Source: Sphingobacteriales bacterium 16-39-50 (GTDB taxonomy: Bacteria; Bacteroidota; Bacteroidia; Sphingobacteriales; Sphingobacteriaceae). From it: 64,000 bases of DNA. Shown one piece after another: positions 8,862-17,934 of the stretch; position 1 is the first letter of the stretch, and every line of letters begins with the position of its first letter. Location: the NCBI GenBank assembly GCA_002257025.1, contig NCHA01000005.1, positions 1 to 64,000 on the forward strand. Direction: 5' to 3'. The notes under the pieces were generated by a model. The model ran no database searches. It was not told where the DNA came from and saw only the letters and a list, made by a program, of their open reading frames with translations. The translations under genes and the position numbers were made by a program.

Positions 8862-9446
8862 ATGAAAAAGATTTTAATTATCGCAGCAGTAGCATTGCTA
8901 TTCGGATCCTGTAAGAAGGATATGATCACTGAGACGACTAATCAGGATGATCTTAAGAAATATGCCGAAATGACTTCAAGTGCATTATTATTAAAAGCTA
9001 ATGATGGTTCAGGCATACAGATGTCAGCAAACAAATCAAACAATGGCAAAAGTATAACCAGGCCATTGAAAAGCACGGGTTCAGGAACCATTTCTTATAT
9101 CCCTAATGGTTGCGGAGACGGAACTCTTCAATTCAGGTCAGATGGAACCGGTAATTCAACAGCACTCGGGCTTCAACAGCAGGTAACAACATTTTGTATC
9201 AATCCAGCCACTGGCCAAGTAATCGGATCAATTGGTGGTGTAGGTACTGCAGCTAACGGCGATAAACTTTTCTACTCACTTGCTGGGGCAGGAATTGACC
9301 CTGCAACAGGATTTATGTTCCAGCAATATGTATTCACAGGGGGAACAGGAAGATTTACTAATGCAACAGGAAATATGACCTTATTGTATACAGTAAATAC
9401 ACCTACAAATTATGAATACACTGGAGAAGGTTCTATTACCTTTTAA
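8862..9446 (+). CDS. predicted lipoprotein, unknown function
   Basis: A 194-residue protein beginning MKKILIIAAVALLFGSCKKD, a lipoprotein signal with the lipid-attachment cysteine at C17. The mature part is rich in Gly, Thr and Asn (GDGTLQFRSDGTGNSTALG, VFTGGTGRFTNATGNMTL), suggesting a small beta-sandwich or barrel-like domain; the segment GGTGRFTNATG resembles motifs in small secreted proteins that coat or bind at the surface. No family was recognised with confidence. It sits between two hairpins that look like terminators, so it is probably a single-gene transcript. Bacteroidota lipoproteins of this kind are often abundant outer-membrane proteins. Confidence 0.65.
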   Translation: MKKILIIAAVALLFGSCKKDMITETTNQDDLKKYAEMTSSALLLKANDGSGIQMSANKSNNGKSITRPLKSTGSGTISYIPNGCGDGTLQFRSDGTGNSTALGLQQQVTTFCINPATGQVIGSIGGVGTAANGDKLFYSLAGAGIDPATGFMFQQYVFTGGTGRFTNATGNMTLLYTVNTPTNYEYTGEGSITF

Positions 9447-9505
9447 TATCCAGGAATTCTCCTTAGCCGCTTGATTCTGGCAACTCAAATTATTATATTT
9501 TTATT

Positions 9506-9530
9506 CAAAGCCGGTTTTATACCGGCTTTG
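9506..9530 (+). terminator. terminator after the lipoprotein gene
   Basis: A perfect 10-bp stem, CAAAGCCGGT / ACCGGCTTTG with a TTTAT loop, followed by TCATTTTATAT. It sits 60 bases after the lipoprotein stop codon. Confidence 0.75.
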
Positions 9531-9562
9531 TCATTTTATATATTTGAAAAAAAAATAAAAAA

Positions 9563-9859
9563 ATGATCGCACACCACGTATTATTCTGGCTTAAAGCCGA
9601 CACAACCGAAGAAAAGAAAATCGCATTCCGAAAAAGTCTGGATACCCTTCAATTTATCGAAGCAGTAAAAATGTATCATATAGGAACCCCGGCTCCCATC
9701 GAGCGCGCTGTAGTAGATACTACGTATACTTTTAGCTTATTTCTTTTGTTTGACGATATGGCCGGCCATGATGAATATCAGGTTCATCCGCTGCATAAAG
9801 CATTCCTGGATGAGTTCAGGGTATGCTTTGATAAGGTGATTATTTATGATGCTCATTAA
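9563..9859 (+). CDS. Dabb family (stress-responsive alpha/beta barrel) protein
   Basis: A 98-residue protein of the Dabb family. MIAHHVLFWLKADTTEEKKI is the typical first strand and helix; YTFSLFLLFDDMAGHDEYQVHPLHKAFLDEF is the characteristic centre, with the H-P-x-H motif; the final strand is KVIIYD. Members form dimeric ferredoxin-like barrels; some are induced by salt stress and others are cyclases or carry out unknown catalysis. The gene is solitary, and nothing nearby narrows its function. The start follows an A-rich leader, usual for Bacteroidota, with a TATATTTG word just upstream that resembles the -7 box of this phylum. Confidence 0.85.
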   Translation: MIAHHVLFWLKADTTEEKKIAFRKSLDTLQFIEAVKMYHIGTPAPIERAVVDTTYTFSLFLLFDDMAGHDEYQVHPLHKAFLDEFRVCFDKVIIYDAH

Positions 9860-10369
9860 TCAAGCCTAATGATTGGAATCCTGGTTGTAACTTTTTCAAC
9901 TGACCCTGAAGGGCAATGTCATTAAGTTAAGGATAAATTACGCGTTAATTACAAAGGAGGTTCTCGCTTTCGCGAGAATGACAACTCCTTGGGTGTAGAG
10001 AGGAGATTCCGGCTCAAGGCCGGAATTGGAGTCTTATCAATAGCTGCAATATATGCGTTGAAAAGGCCTTTTTCAGGTACTCACTCCGATCCTGACGAAA
10101 GTCAGGATCTCCTCCATTATTAAAAAAAATGCATTGTCATTCTGGCGAAGGCCAGAACCTAATGCCCTTAACTTAATGACATTGCCTGAAGGGGTCAAAT
10201 GTTTATAACATTTTATTAAACGGGAATCCCGACCCGAGGGGTCGCATGTATTGGAAATTTTCACATACGACCCCAGGGTCGAAGAAAGAAACCTTTTCGG
10301 CCAAAGGTGGTATTTCAACACCCTTTTCTTGTTTTATTTATCTTATCCAGCAAAAACTGATTAAATTTA
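9860..10369. other. repeat-filled gap
   Basis: No gene is supported. The gap is taken up by the inverted-repeat element at 9901-10197, an R2 tail, and a hairpin of CGACCC-type arms at about 10230-10281, directly upstream of the metallophosphoesterase gene. Confidence 0.6.
9901..10197. repeat. MITE-like element with ~31-bp terminal inverted repeats
   Basis: The left end GACCCTGAAGGGCAATGTCA plus TTAAGTTAAGG is the near-perfect reverse complement of the right end CCTTAACTTAATGACATTGC plus CTGAAGGGGTC. The interior, of about 230 bases, holds smaller hairpins (TTCTCGCTTTCGCGAGAA, TTCTGGCGAAGGCCAGAA, GATCCTGACGAAAGTCAGGATC) and no ORF. Parts recur at 7670-7850. This fits a non-autonomous mobile repeat, but no target duplication was identified. 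Confidence 0.65.
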
Positions 10370-10390
10370 TTGGTACAAAAAAACCAAGCT

Positions 10391-11305
10391 GTGAGAATAT
10401 TCTGCCTCCTCCTTTTGCTCTTAGTTTCCGGAGCAAGTACATCCGCACAAAGTAAAAAATTTGAATTTATAGCCTTTGGGGATATGCCCTATCGTCTGCC
10501 GGATGATTATGCCCGTTTCGAAAATCTGATCAAAGAGGTGAATAGAGAAAAGCCCGCCTTTAGTGTGCATGTGGGAGATTTTAAATCGGGTTCAACCGTC
10601 TGTTCTGACGAATATTTCAATAAGATCTTCGGTTATTTTGAAAGCTTTTCCCGACCATTAATATACACCCCAGGGGATAATGAATGGACAGATTGCAACC
10701 GGGAAGCAGCAGGTAAATATGACCCTTTGGAGAGACTCACATTATTGAGAAAGATGTTTTTCAATGAGAGCAAAAGCCTGGGACAGAAAAAGATGCCACT
10801 CAGTTCTCAGGGTAGTAATCCTGAATTTGCCAGATACGTTGAAAATGTAGCATGGGAGCATGGCGGTATCCAGTTCGCTACAGTTCATTTAGTTGGCACA
10901 AACAATAATTTCAAAGGAACAGACAATACTGAATTTATTGAAAGGGAAAAAGCTAATTTAGCCTGGCTCGATGAAATTTATGCCCGGGCTTCAGACAAAT
11001 CAGGCCTTGTTATATTTACTCAGGCCGATATGTTCTACAGCAGAACAATATCTCCTGCATTTCAAAAGATTATTGATAAACTATCGCAGCTGAGCAGGCA
11101 ATATGGCAAACCTGTACTCTGGGTCAATGGCGATTCGCACCGTTTTATTGTCGATAAGCCCTTGCTTAATCCCGATAAGCGATCTACCATCCTTAACTTT
11201 ACCCGTGTGCAGGTTTTTGGAGATGCTGATATTGCTACAGTGCACGTGACTGTTAATCCACGAGCTAAGGAATTATTTACGATCAGGCAGATGCTATTGG
11301 ATTAA
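10391..11305 (+). CDS. secreted metallophosphoesterase-like protein
   Basis: About 304 residues with an N-terminal signal (RIFCLLLLLLVSGASTSAQ) and calcineurin-like metallophosphoesterase motifs: AFGDMPYR, HVGDFKSG, PGDNEWTDC and NGDSH. The first motif lacks the usual His after GD. The family hydrolyses phosphate esters using two metals. No ATG exists near the start: GTG at 10391 gives a compact signal peptide, while TTG at 10370 would add seven residues; GTG is preferred but not certain. A hairpin of CGACCC-type arms lies about 110 bases upstream and could influence expression. The substrate is unknown. Confidence 0.7.
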   Translation: MRIFCLLLLLLVSGASTSAQSKKFEFIAFGDMPYRLPDDYARFENLIKEVNREKPAFSVHVGDFKSGSTVCSDEYFNKIFGYFESFSRPLIYTPGDNEWTDCNREAAGKYDPLERLTLLRKMFFNESKSLGQKKMPLSSQGSNPEFARYVENVAWEHGGIQFATVHLVGTNNNFKGTDNTEFIEREKANLAWLDEIYARASDKSGLVIFTQADMFYSRTISPAFQKIIDKLSQLSRQYGKPVLWVNGDSHRFIVDKPLLNPDKRSTILNFTRVQVFGDADIATVHVTVNPRAKELFTIRQMLLD

Positions 11306-11340
11306 ATATTGTTAAGCAAAGTCAAGAAAATTGGCTGAGA

Positions 11341-13788
11341 TTAGAACTCCTTTTCACCAAACTCACTTTCCGGCAGCTTCAGCTTTTTAGCCAGTTTATT
11401 CAAATTATAGCTGAGATTCAGCATAAACACATCTACTTCATAGATATAATTTGTAGTGGTATAAAAGTCAGGTGCCCAGGTAGATATACGTTGCTCATTA
11501 CTCTTGAGTAATCCCAGATCCATATTCTGCCATTGCAGTAAGGCTGTCATCCTCCCTTTCATAAAAGTCTTTTTTACTGAACTGTTTGGCGATAAGAATC
11601 CTGAATCTTTACCCTGAACTGTTGGCCTGGCAGAAAGATAGTTCACATTTCCCTGAACGCTAAAACCTGATCCCAAATTAAAATTTGCATTGGCATTAAT
11701 TGAATATACCCAATCAGAGTTTTCAAGGTAATTTGCATAATTCAACACTGAGCCACTGACCGTACTTCTGTAAATGTTAGTACCAAGATAAAGCTGTGAC
11801 CATTTCACCGGACTATAATTCGCCCCGATCTCAATTCCCAGCCTGCTGGCCTTGTCGGCATTTGTATAAACCCGGTTAAGGATCGTATCGGCATAAACAC
11901 TATTAACCCTCTGAATTGGGTTTTTTATATCCTGATAATACAGCGTTGAAAATAAAGACCCCTGACTGAAATTCTTTGTAAATCCGGCTTCAGCCAGATA
12001 AATAAATTCAGGCAAAAGATTTGCATCGCCTCTTTCAAGAGTTTCAGAATGCTCCCGCTCCGGAATAGGATTTAATTCAAAATTATTGGTACGCTGAACC
12101 CTCCTGCTCAATCCGGCTTTGAATTTCCAATCCTTCTCAAAACTGTAAAGCATATTCACCGAAGGGAACAGATTATTAAGCTTTAAAAGGTAATCATTAC
12201 TACTTACCGACTTCACATTCAAATCACGGTTGGCATACTCATATCTCAAACCTCCTGCATATTCCAAACGATCGGACTTACCTGAATATTGGGTATAAAG
12301 TGAGTGAATCTGGTTCTTTGCCTTTACATCACCCGAAAACTGAGGTGCCAAAATCAGACCTGTAGTGCCCCTTTCCTGTACAGAATAAATAAACTGCCCG
12401 TCCTGCTGGTCCAATCGATACTGATAGCCACTTTCAAGCTTTCCTTTACCTAAAGCTATGCTGTAATCAATTTTAGTCCTGAATCCGTTAAGGGGGTTTT
12501 TATAGGTACTCAATGTATTCTGTACAAGCTGATTCAGCTCAATATTTATATTTTTTGTAGAGCCCTCAAGTCCGGCATGTTCAAATAAAGCAGAAAAATT
12601 CAAAGCAGATTTTTTCGAGAAATTATGGGTATAATCAATATTTCCAAGCATGAAATCCCCTTGCTTATTTTGTAAATTGGGATTGAAATAATTTGAACGG
12701 CCAACAACTTGTCCGGTACTGATTACTGTGTTTACATTCGAATAATAAATATCAGCTACCCTATCCTGGAATTTATGCCCGGCAAAAAAGCCAATAGAAA
12801 ACTGATTTTTTTCTGATGGAGTGAAGGTTAGATTAAAGCGTCCTCCATAATTGTATTTATCAAAACTACGCTCTCCTTGCGATGGGAATGTTGTTTTTTT
12901 ATTGCCGATAATAGTATAAACGTCCCCATCACGGAATCCGGCATTGTCATTTCGCAGATAATTGGCACTTGCCGAGAAATCCCAGGCATCTTTTTTATAG
13001 TTAAAACTGAGGTCAGCACCATATCGCTGCTGCTTTTCAGCATTTCCGTAAGTCCTTACTGATGGGAGTCCTCCCTGGATGTTATTGACAAACACTGTAC
13101 TATTATCTGCACCGCTCCTGGTCGTAATATTTATAATACCGCCTTTGCCATCCGGATCATATTTGGCAGAAGGTGCAGTAATTAGTTCTATATTTTCGAC
13201 TGAATTGGCCGGTAACTGACTTAAAATAGTTGCGGCATCAGTTTGAACAGGTTTCCCATTGATTAGCACCAAAAAGCCTTTGGATCCCCTGACAGAGATT
13301 TCCCCCATCCCATCAACAGATACAGATGGCATATTTTTTATTACATCGATCGCTGTACCACCTTTGGCTGATTCAAATTGCGCAGCTTTATACACCTGTT
13401 TGTCAATCTTATTCAAACTTTGCAATTGTTGTCCGGTAACCTTTACCTCCGACAAAAACTGCTGATTTAAACTGAGCTCCAGCCGGCCAATGTTTAACTT
13501 TTGTCCGGCAGAAAGATTAATTACTGAAGATTTAAAAGTGTTATATCCAACAAACTGAACTTTGATAAAATACGTTCCTGCCTGCAGTTTCTCGAACTTA
13601 AACTTTCCGGATGCATCTGCCATCTGCCCGTTAAGCAAAACTGAATCAGCTGATTTATAAAGGGAAACACTGGCAAACTCAAGTGCTGCAGCTGCTGCCT
13701 TATCAAATGCAATTCCTTCAATAGCAGAGCTCTGCGCAAATATTTTAGTGGAAATAAGAAACAGGAGCAGGAATAAACCTTTCTTCAT
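11341..13788 (-). CDS. TonB-dependent outer-membrane receptor, OMP_b-brl_3 type
   Basis: An 815-residue outer-membrane protein. Signal peptide at about 1-18 (ends KIFAQS), carboxypeptidase-regulatory-like beta-sandwich at about 20-105 (GKFKFEKLQAGTYFIKVQFVGY), plug domain at about 115-225 (VIKNMPSVSVDGMGEISVRG, FLVLINGKPV, VENIELITAPSAKYDPDGKGGIINI), then a long beta-barrel. The plug GGIINIxT motif and 'outer membrane beta-barrel family' ending fit Bacteroidota receptors of PF14905 type. No SusD partner is present, so glycan uptake through a Sus-type pair is not supported. The ligand is unknown; these receptors may import peptides or metals or act as surface proteins. Confidence 0.85.
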   Translation of the reverse strand: MKKGLFLLLFLISTKIFAQSSAIEGIAFDKAAAAALEFASVSLYKSADSVLLNGQMADASGKFKFEKLQAGTYFIKVQFVGYNTFKSSVINLSAGQKLNIGRLELSLNQQFLSEVKVTGQQLQSLNKIDKQVYKAAQFESAKGGTAIDVIKNMPSVSVDGMGEISVRGSKGFLVLINGKPVQTDAATILSQLPANSVENIELITAPSAKYDPDGKGGIINITTRSGADNSTVFVNNIQGGLPSVRTYGNAEKQQRYGADLSFNYKKDAWDFSASANYLRNDNAGFRDGDVYTIIGNKKTTFPSQGERSFDKYNYGGRFNLTFTPSEKNQFSIGFFAGHKFQDRVADIYYSNVNTVISTGQVVGRSNYFNPNLQNKQGDFMLGNIDYTHNFSKKSALNFSALFEHAGLEGSTKNINIELNQLVQNTLSTYKNPLNGFRTKIDYSIALGKGKLESGYQYRLDQQDGQFIYSVQERGTTGLILAPQFSGDVKAKNQIHSLYTQYSGKSDRLEYAGGLRYEYANRDLNVKSVSSNDYLLKLNNLFPSVNMLYSFEKDWKFKAGLSRRVQRTNNFELNPIPEREHSETLERGDANLLPEFIYLAEAGFTKNFSQGSLFSTLYYQDIKNPIQRVNSVYADTILNRVYTNADKASRLGIEIGANYSPVKWSQLYLGTNIYRSTVSGSVLNYANYLENSDWVYSINANANFNLGSGFSVQGNVNYLSARPTVQGKDSGFLSPNSSVKKTFMKGRMTALLQWQNMDLGLLKSNEQRISTWAPDFYTTTNYIYEVDVFMLNLSYNLNKLAKKLKLPESEFGEKEF

Positions 13789-13880
13789 TTTTTCTGATTA
13801 AGCCTGCGAAAATAAGTAATTGAATTACCTTTAATTGCCTATATCGACAATATTACCATCAAATTATTGTAAAGAAGACG

Positions 13881-15239
13881 TTAAAATTTTAGCGGCCCAT
13901 TACTGATTTTACGGCCAGCCTTGTACACTGCAGAAATTTTTCGTGTATTCTGAATGTTCTCCAGAGGATTTGCATCCAGAATAAGCAAATCGGCAATCTT
14001 TCCCTTTTCTATGCTACCATAATCCTTCTCGATGCGCAGAACCCGGGCAGCATTTAAAGTAGCAATACGAATCACATCCTGGGGACTCAAGCCGGCTTCA
14101 ACCAGCAATTCCAGTTCCAGATGTTCGGCAAAACCCTGAGCCCGGATGGGAAAGGCTCCTGAATCGGTACCCAGTGCTACCAAAACACCTGCATCATGAA
14201 GCTTTTTCACATTCTGAAGAGCTATCCTGAATGCTGCAGCGCTACGAACTGCAGCAGCTGAGGCCTTTTGTTCATTCTGGTAGACTGAGGAAGAAATCAT
14301 TTCATACACCCCGGGTTCGAGAGCAGCCTTAAAAAAGGGATCCTCCAGCCAGCTTGGTTTTGACATATAAGCATGTGCAAATTTGTCGAGCGCAAGTGTT
14401 GGGATGTATGGAATCTTTCTGGCTTTCATTTGTGCGATAAATGCATCATCCACCAAACTATCCCGGATGCTGTGTCCGAAGACATCTATTCCGGAACGGA
14501 TCAGCTGACGGGCATCCGATAAGTAATACACATGTGCAGCAACCCTGCGCTGATAACGATGTGCCTCCTGAATGATCTTTTGGTAAATCGCTGGCTTCAT
14601 TTTAGTCTGAGGAGAGCCATCAACCCAGATCTTCACCATAGATGGATTAATCCCATTCAGTTCTTTCATCATTCCCGGAACTTCATCCGCAGATAACGGA
14701 CGGTATAAATTGCCCATAAAAGATTCCTTGCTGATCGAAGGGTCGGGAATATTAAAACCATAGCCTCCTGAAAAAAGTCGGGCGCCGGGTAAAAGCCCAT
14801 GCATTAAGGAATCACGGAAGCCTTTTTCATACAATAAGGGCCGGTCGGTACCCAGAGTTTGAACTGTGCTTATACCATAATCCAGGTACTTTTTTAACTG
14901 TGCCAGTACATTCTCCTTTGTAAAAAATGTACCGCTTTGAGCATTCCCGCTGATCACCCCAACATGAACATGGGCACTGATCATTGCCGGCATCACCGTC
15001 TTTCCCTGAAGATCAATCACACGAGCTCCGGTGCTTTTTAAATCTCTTCCAATAGCTGCGATGTGCTGACCATCGATCAGAATGTCTGTGTTTTCCTGAA
15101 TAGCACCACCCTTACCATCAATCAGATTAAGATTTTTCAACAGGATTTTTGTCTGCGCAAATGTATTGGATGCAAAAACCAGCAGAATAAAAAAACCACA
15201 CAACCGAAACAAGCTACCATGATATTTTAAAAGGTTCAT
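13881..15239 (-). CDS. secreted amidohydrolase family protein
   Basis: A 452-residue metal-dependent hydrolase of the imidazolonepropionase/prolidase-like amidohydrolase group. A signal peptide spans about 1-29 (ends NTFAQ). The active site is visible as H90-x-H92 (SAHVHV), K203 (VKIWVDG), H236, H256 (GHSIRD) and D359 (GTDSG), a complete set for the TIM-barrel enzyme. The C-terminal GKIADLLILDANPLENI segment is the usual composite beta domain. Family substrates include cyclic amides and dipeptides. It is followed, in the same direction, by an exported sugar-isomerase-like gene 56 bases upstream of its start, so the two may be co-transcribed. Confidence 0.85.
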   Translation of the reverse strand: MNLLKYHGSLFRLCGFFILLVFASNTFAQTKILLKNLNLIDGKGGAIQENTDILIDGQHIAAIGRDLKSTGARVIDLQGKTVMPAMISAHVHVGVISGNAQSGTFFTKENVLAQLKKYLDYGISTVQTLGTDRPLLYEKGFRDSLMHGLLPGARLFSGGYGFNIPDPSISKESFMGNLYRPLSADEVPGMMKELNGINPSMVKIWVDGSPQTKMKPAIYQKIIQEAHRYQRRVAAHVYYLSDARQLIRSGIDVFGHSIRDSLVDDAFIAQMKARKIPYIPTLALDKFAHAYMSKPSWLEDPFFKAALEPGVYEMISSSVYQNEQKASAAAVRSAAAFRIALQNVKKLHDAGVLVALGTDSGAFPIRAQGFAEHLELELLVEAGLSPQDVIRIATLNAARVLRIEKDYGSIEKGKIADLLILDANPLENIQNTRKISAVYKAGRKISNGPLKF

Positions 15240-15295
15240 TTTAAACAGGTAATTGCAGAAATCTGCACAGTTAATAAATTTTAAGAATTTGAAAA

Positions 15296-16264
15296 TCAGG
15301 CCTCCTGCCAGAGCTGTTGCAATTTATTGAGATCTCTTTTCATATGCGCAAAAATGATCTGCTTATCTGTTGAAATACTGCTGGCACCATGTTCAGCTCC
15401 ACCTATTGGATATTCATAATGGAGGGATATAGGTACCTGTATGTTAAATTCCTTCAACATCTTGAAATAGGATTTAAAATCAACCATTCCTTCTCCTAAA
15501 GGTACATTCTCAACAATCCAGCTTCCATTTTTCTTTGTCCAGACACAATCCTTTATAGCCAGAATTTTAATATGAGGATGAATTAAATTGAGTCCGTTTT
15601 TCCATGACATTCCACCTTCAACCACAGCATGACGGATATCATACTGAACCCCCATGTTTTTATGATCTGCATTTTTGAGTATTTCCCAAAGCTCCCATAT
15701 CGAAGCCCCGGCCAGGTACCCTGAATGGTTTTGATAGCAACCTGAAATATTCAGTTTTCTGTTTAAATGACTTATCTCCGTCAGCGTCTTTTTGAATTGC
15801 ATCATCGCCTCAGGAATGCTTTTGCCCTCGGGATATTTAAGCCAGTTCATGCGGTAGTATTTAACGCCCAGCCCGGAAGCAGTCTCCAGCAATTTCTTGT
15901 CAGTAGGATCACTGGCATCCTGAACAGCCGTAGTAATCATTGTCGTAGCCAGACCAACTTTTTGAATGGCTTCCATCGCTTTAGGCAAATCCATTTCCAC
16001 CCGTTCGGGTAAAACATGGCCTTTGGGACGCACGGTAAGATCTACCCCATTAAAACCTATTTCTGCAGCTGCATCAGCCATGTCCTTGTAGTTTAAAAAT
16101 TGCAGGTGCTTAGAAAAAACTGAGACATGCAGGGGCTCCAGAACTTTTTTACTCTTTAGCATTTCTGCATAAATATCTGTAGACATAAAGGGGAACAGAG
16201 AACCTGCAATGACAGAACTCTTAATAAAACTTCTCCTTGACTTCTTGTTATTTTCGATATCCAT
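15296..16264 (-). CDS. exported sugar phosphate isomerase/epimerase-like protein
   Basis: A 322-residue TIM-barrel protein of the xylose isomerase-like / AP endonuclease 2 superfamily. The N-terminus KKSRRSFIKSSVIAGSLFPF is a Tat signal with twin arginines at 10-11. Barrel motifs include GFNGVDLTVRPKGHV, GCYQNHSGYL, MGVQYDIRHAVVEGG and SLHYEYPIGGAEHG, giving the usual E/D/H metal ligands. Members isomerise or epimerise sugars, or degrade inositol-like compounds. It lies upstream of the secreted amidohydrolase on the same strand, so periplasmic breakdown of a compound by both is plausible. Substrate unknown. Confidence 0.8.
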   Translation of the reverse strand: MDIENNKKSRRSFIKSSVIAGSLFPFMSTDIYAEMLKSKKVLEPLHVSVFSKHLQFLNYKDMADAAAEIGFNGVDLTVRPKGHVLPERVEMDLPKAMEAIQKVGLATTMITTAVQDASDPTDKKLLETASGLGVKYYRMNWLKYPEGKSIPEAMMQFKKTLTEISHLNRKLNISGCYQNHSGYLAGASIWELWEILKNADHKNMGVQYDIRHAVVEGGMSWKNGLNLIHPHIKILAIKDCVWTKKNGSWIVENVPLGEGMVDFKSYFKMLKEFNIQVPISLHYEYPIGGAEHGASSISTDKQIIFAHMKRDLNKLQQLWQEA

Positions 16265-16384
16265 AAATTAATAAAATTAATTGTTCAATGCTGAATTCAG
16301 GATTTTAATGACAACCTAATTTATGATTTAGTACTGTTTAGTTTATTATGTTTTGCCAAACTAATACTTCAAATTGGTGCTATT

Positions 16385-17362
16385 TTATACTTCCTTCGCC
16401 ACTTTCGCAAACTTATTTCTATACTCTATTGGTGTAAGGCCAGTGATCTTCCTGAAAATATCCCGGAATGCTTTGGTGTCGGTATAACCCACATCATACA
16501 TAACCTCAGAAACATTCTTTCTGGAAGCTTCAAAAAATTTCTTTGCTGCTTCTATTCTTACCCGTTGTATGTATTCGATTGGTGTGTTATTGGTTGCATC
16601 CTTAAATCTTCTCTCAAAAGTCCTGCGACCCATATTGATGAAATTTGCTAAATCTTCTACAGTAATTTTGTCATCATACTTCATTTCAATATGATCCTGT
16701 ACTTTTTGTATTTCCGGATCCCCATGATTTTTCTGCCCTCGGAAAATGGCAAACTGCGACTGACTGTCTCGGCCTATATCCAAAGCAAAATACTTGGAAA
16801 TCATGACAGCAGTTTCTCTGTCAGAAAATTTTTCTACCAAATATAGTATCAGATTCCACAAACTACTTGCGCCGCCACTACTGTAAATATTATCGTGTTC
16901 AGTGATAATCGCACCATCCTCGACTTCCACCAGAGGATATTTTTCTTTAAACTCACTGATGTAAGCCCAGTGGGTAGAGCATTTTCTCCCGTTTAGTAAT
17001 CCTGTTTCTGCGAGAAGAAAAGCGCCGATACATAAACTGGCCAGGCTGCTGCCGTTTAAATGGAGCTTTTTAAAATAAGGTATTGCTTCTGCATTAGCCC
17101 GTATTCCTGCTTCAGTATCTCCAAAAGTTGGAGGTATAATGAGCAGATCTGTATTGATGACATCCTTGAGTAAGCGATCTGTTTTTATCGTGTACTCGCC
17201 ATTATTGGCAGGTACATAATCGTTTAAGCCTACATATTCTACTTTGAATACCGGCTTTTTACCAAATACAGTCAGAAACTCATTGGCCGTATTAAAACTT
17301 CTGAATGCCGGTGTAATAGCTTCTATTACACCATATTGCGGAACAAAAACTGAGATTTGCAT
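16385..17362 (-). CDS. GlxA-type transcriptional regulator (DJ-1/PfpI + AraC)
   Basis: A 325-residue regulator. Residues 1-190 form a DJ-1/PfpI-like domain with the nucleophile-elbow Cys111 (ASLCIGAFLLAETGLL); residues about 215-320 hold a double AraC helix-turn-helix (ITVEDLANFINMGRRTFERR, YDVGYTDTKAFRDIFRKITG). GlxA regulators sense unknown small molecules through the PfpI domain and usually activate transcription. The gene is divergent from the SRPBCC-DoxX-DUF1801 run starting at 17492, with a 129-base shared gap, making that run its most probable target. That pairing is an inference. Confidence 0.9.
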   Translation of the reverse strand: MQISVFVPQYGVIEAITPAFRSFNTANEFLTVFGKKPVFKVEYVGLNDYVPANNGEYTIKTDRLLKDVINTDLLIIPPTFGDTEAGIRANAEAIPYFKKLHLNGSSLASLCIGAFLLAETGLLNGRKCSTHWAYISEFKEKYPLVEVEDGAIITEHDNIYSSGGASSLWNLILYLVEKFSDRETAVMISKYFALDIGRDSQSQFAIFRGQKNHGDPEIQKVQDHIEMKYDDKITVEDLANFINMGRRTFERRFKDATNNTPIEYIQRVRIEAAKKFFEASRKNVSEVMYDVGYTDTKAFRDIFRKITGLTPIEYRNKFAKVAKEV

Positions 17363-17491
17363 AACACTTTAAAAAATAAATATACAAAATGGCTTGTCGT
17401 AATCCACCTCCTATTTGTCGTTTTTACAACAGACCGGATTCTGATCACACCCACATCTTTGTAGTATATTATAATTAAAAAACAGATACCA

Positions 17492-17911
17492 ATGGCAGAA
17501 CAAACAAAAATCAAGGTAGAAGCAATTGTAAATGCTCCTGTCAAAACAGTATGGCAATTTTGGAATACACCCGCCGATATTATGGAATGGAATACAGCCG
17601 ACTCTAGCTGGCATACACCAAAAAGTGAAAACGATCTCAGAAAAGGTGGTAAGTTCAAGCATAGAATGGAGGCTAAAGACGGAAGCTTTGGTTTTGATTT
17701 TGAAGGAGCTTATGACAAGGTTGAATTGTACAATGAAATAGCTTATACAATGCCCGACGGCAGAATGACCTCCACCCTATTTGAAGAGAAAACCGGTAAA
17801 ACCACAATTATAACAATTTTTGACGCTGAAACAGAGAATGACCCTGAACTACAGAAACAGGGTTGGCAGGCTATTTTAAATAATTTTGTCAAATACGTAG
17901 AATCAAAATAA
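17492..17911 (+). CDS. SRPBCC family (AHSA1-like) protein
   Basis: A 139-residue START/Bet v1-like fold protein of the activator of Hsp90 ATPase homologue 1 group (SRPBCC superfamily): KVEAIVNAPVKTVWQFWNTPADIMEWNTA, GGKFKHRMEAKDG, then a closing helix QGWQAILNNFVKYVESK. Such proteins have a hydrophobic ligand cavity; bacterial members are mostly of unknown function. It opens a plus-strand run of small genes (DoxX-like 23 bases downstream, DUF1801 overlapping that one, another SRPBCC protein, a VOC protein) divergent from the GlxA-type regulator. This gene set is commonly seen together in Bacteroidota. Confidence 0.85.
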   Translation: MAEQTKIKVEAIVNAPVKTVWQFWNTPADIMEWNTADSSWHTPKSENDLRKGGKFKHRMEAKDGSFGFDFEGAYDKVELYNEIAYTMPDGRMTSTLFEEKTGKTTIITIFDAETENDPELQKQGWQAILNNFVKYVESK

Positions 17912-17934
17912 ATTTTAAAAAAACTTATAACAGG

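Noticed and set aside
11341..13788. SusC-type glycan uptake system
   Set aside because: No SusD-like lipoprotein or glycoside hydrolase is adjacent, and the receptor ends like the OMP_b-brl_3 group.
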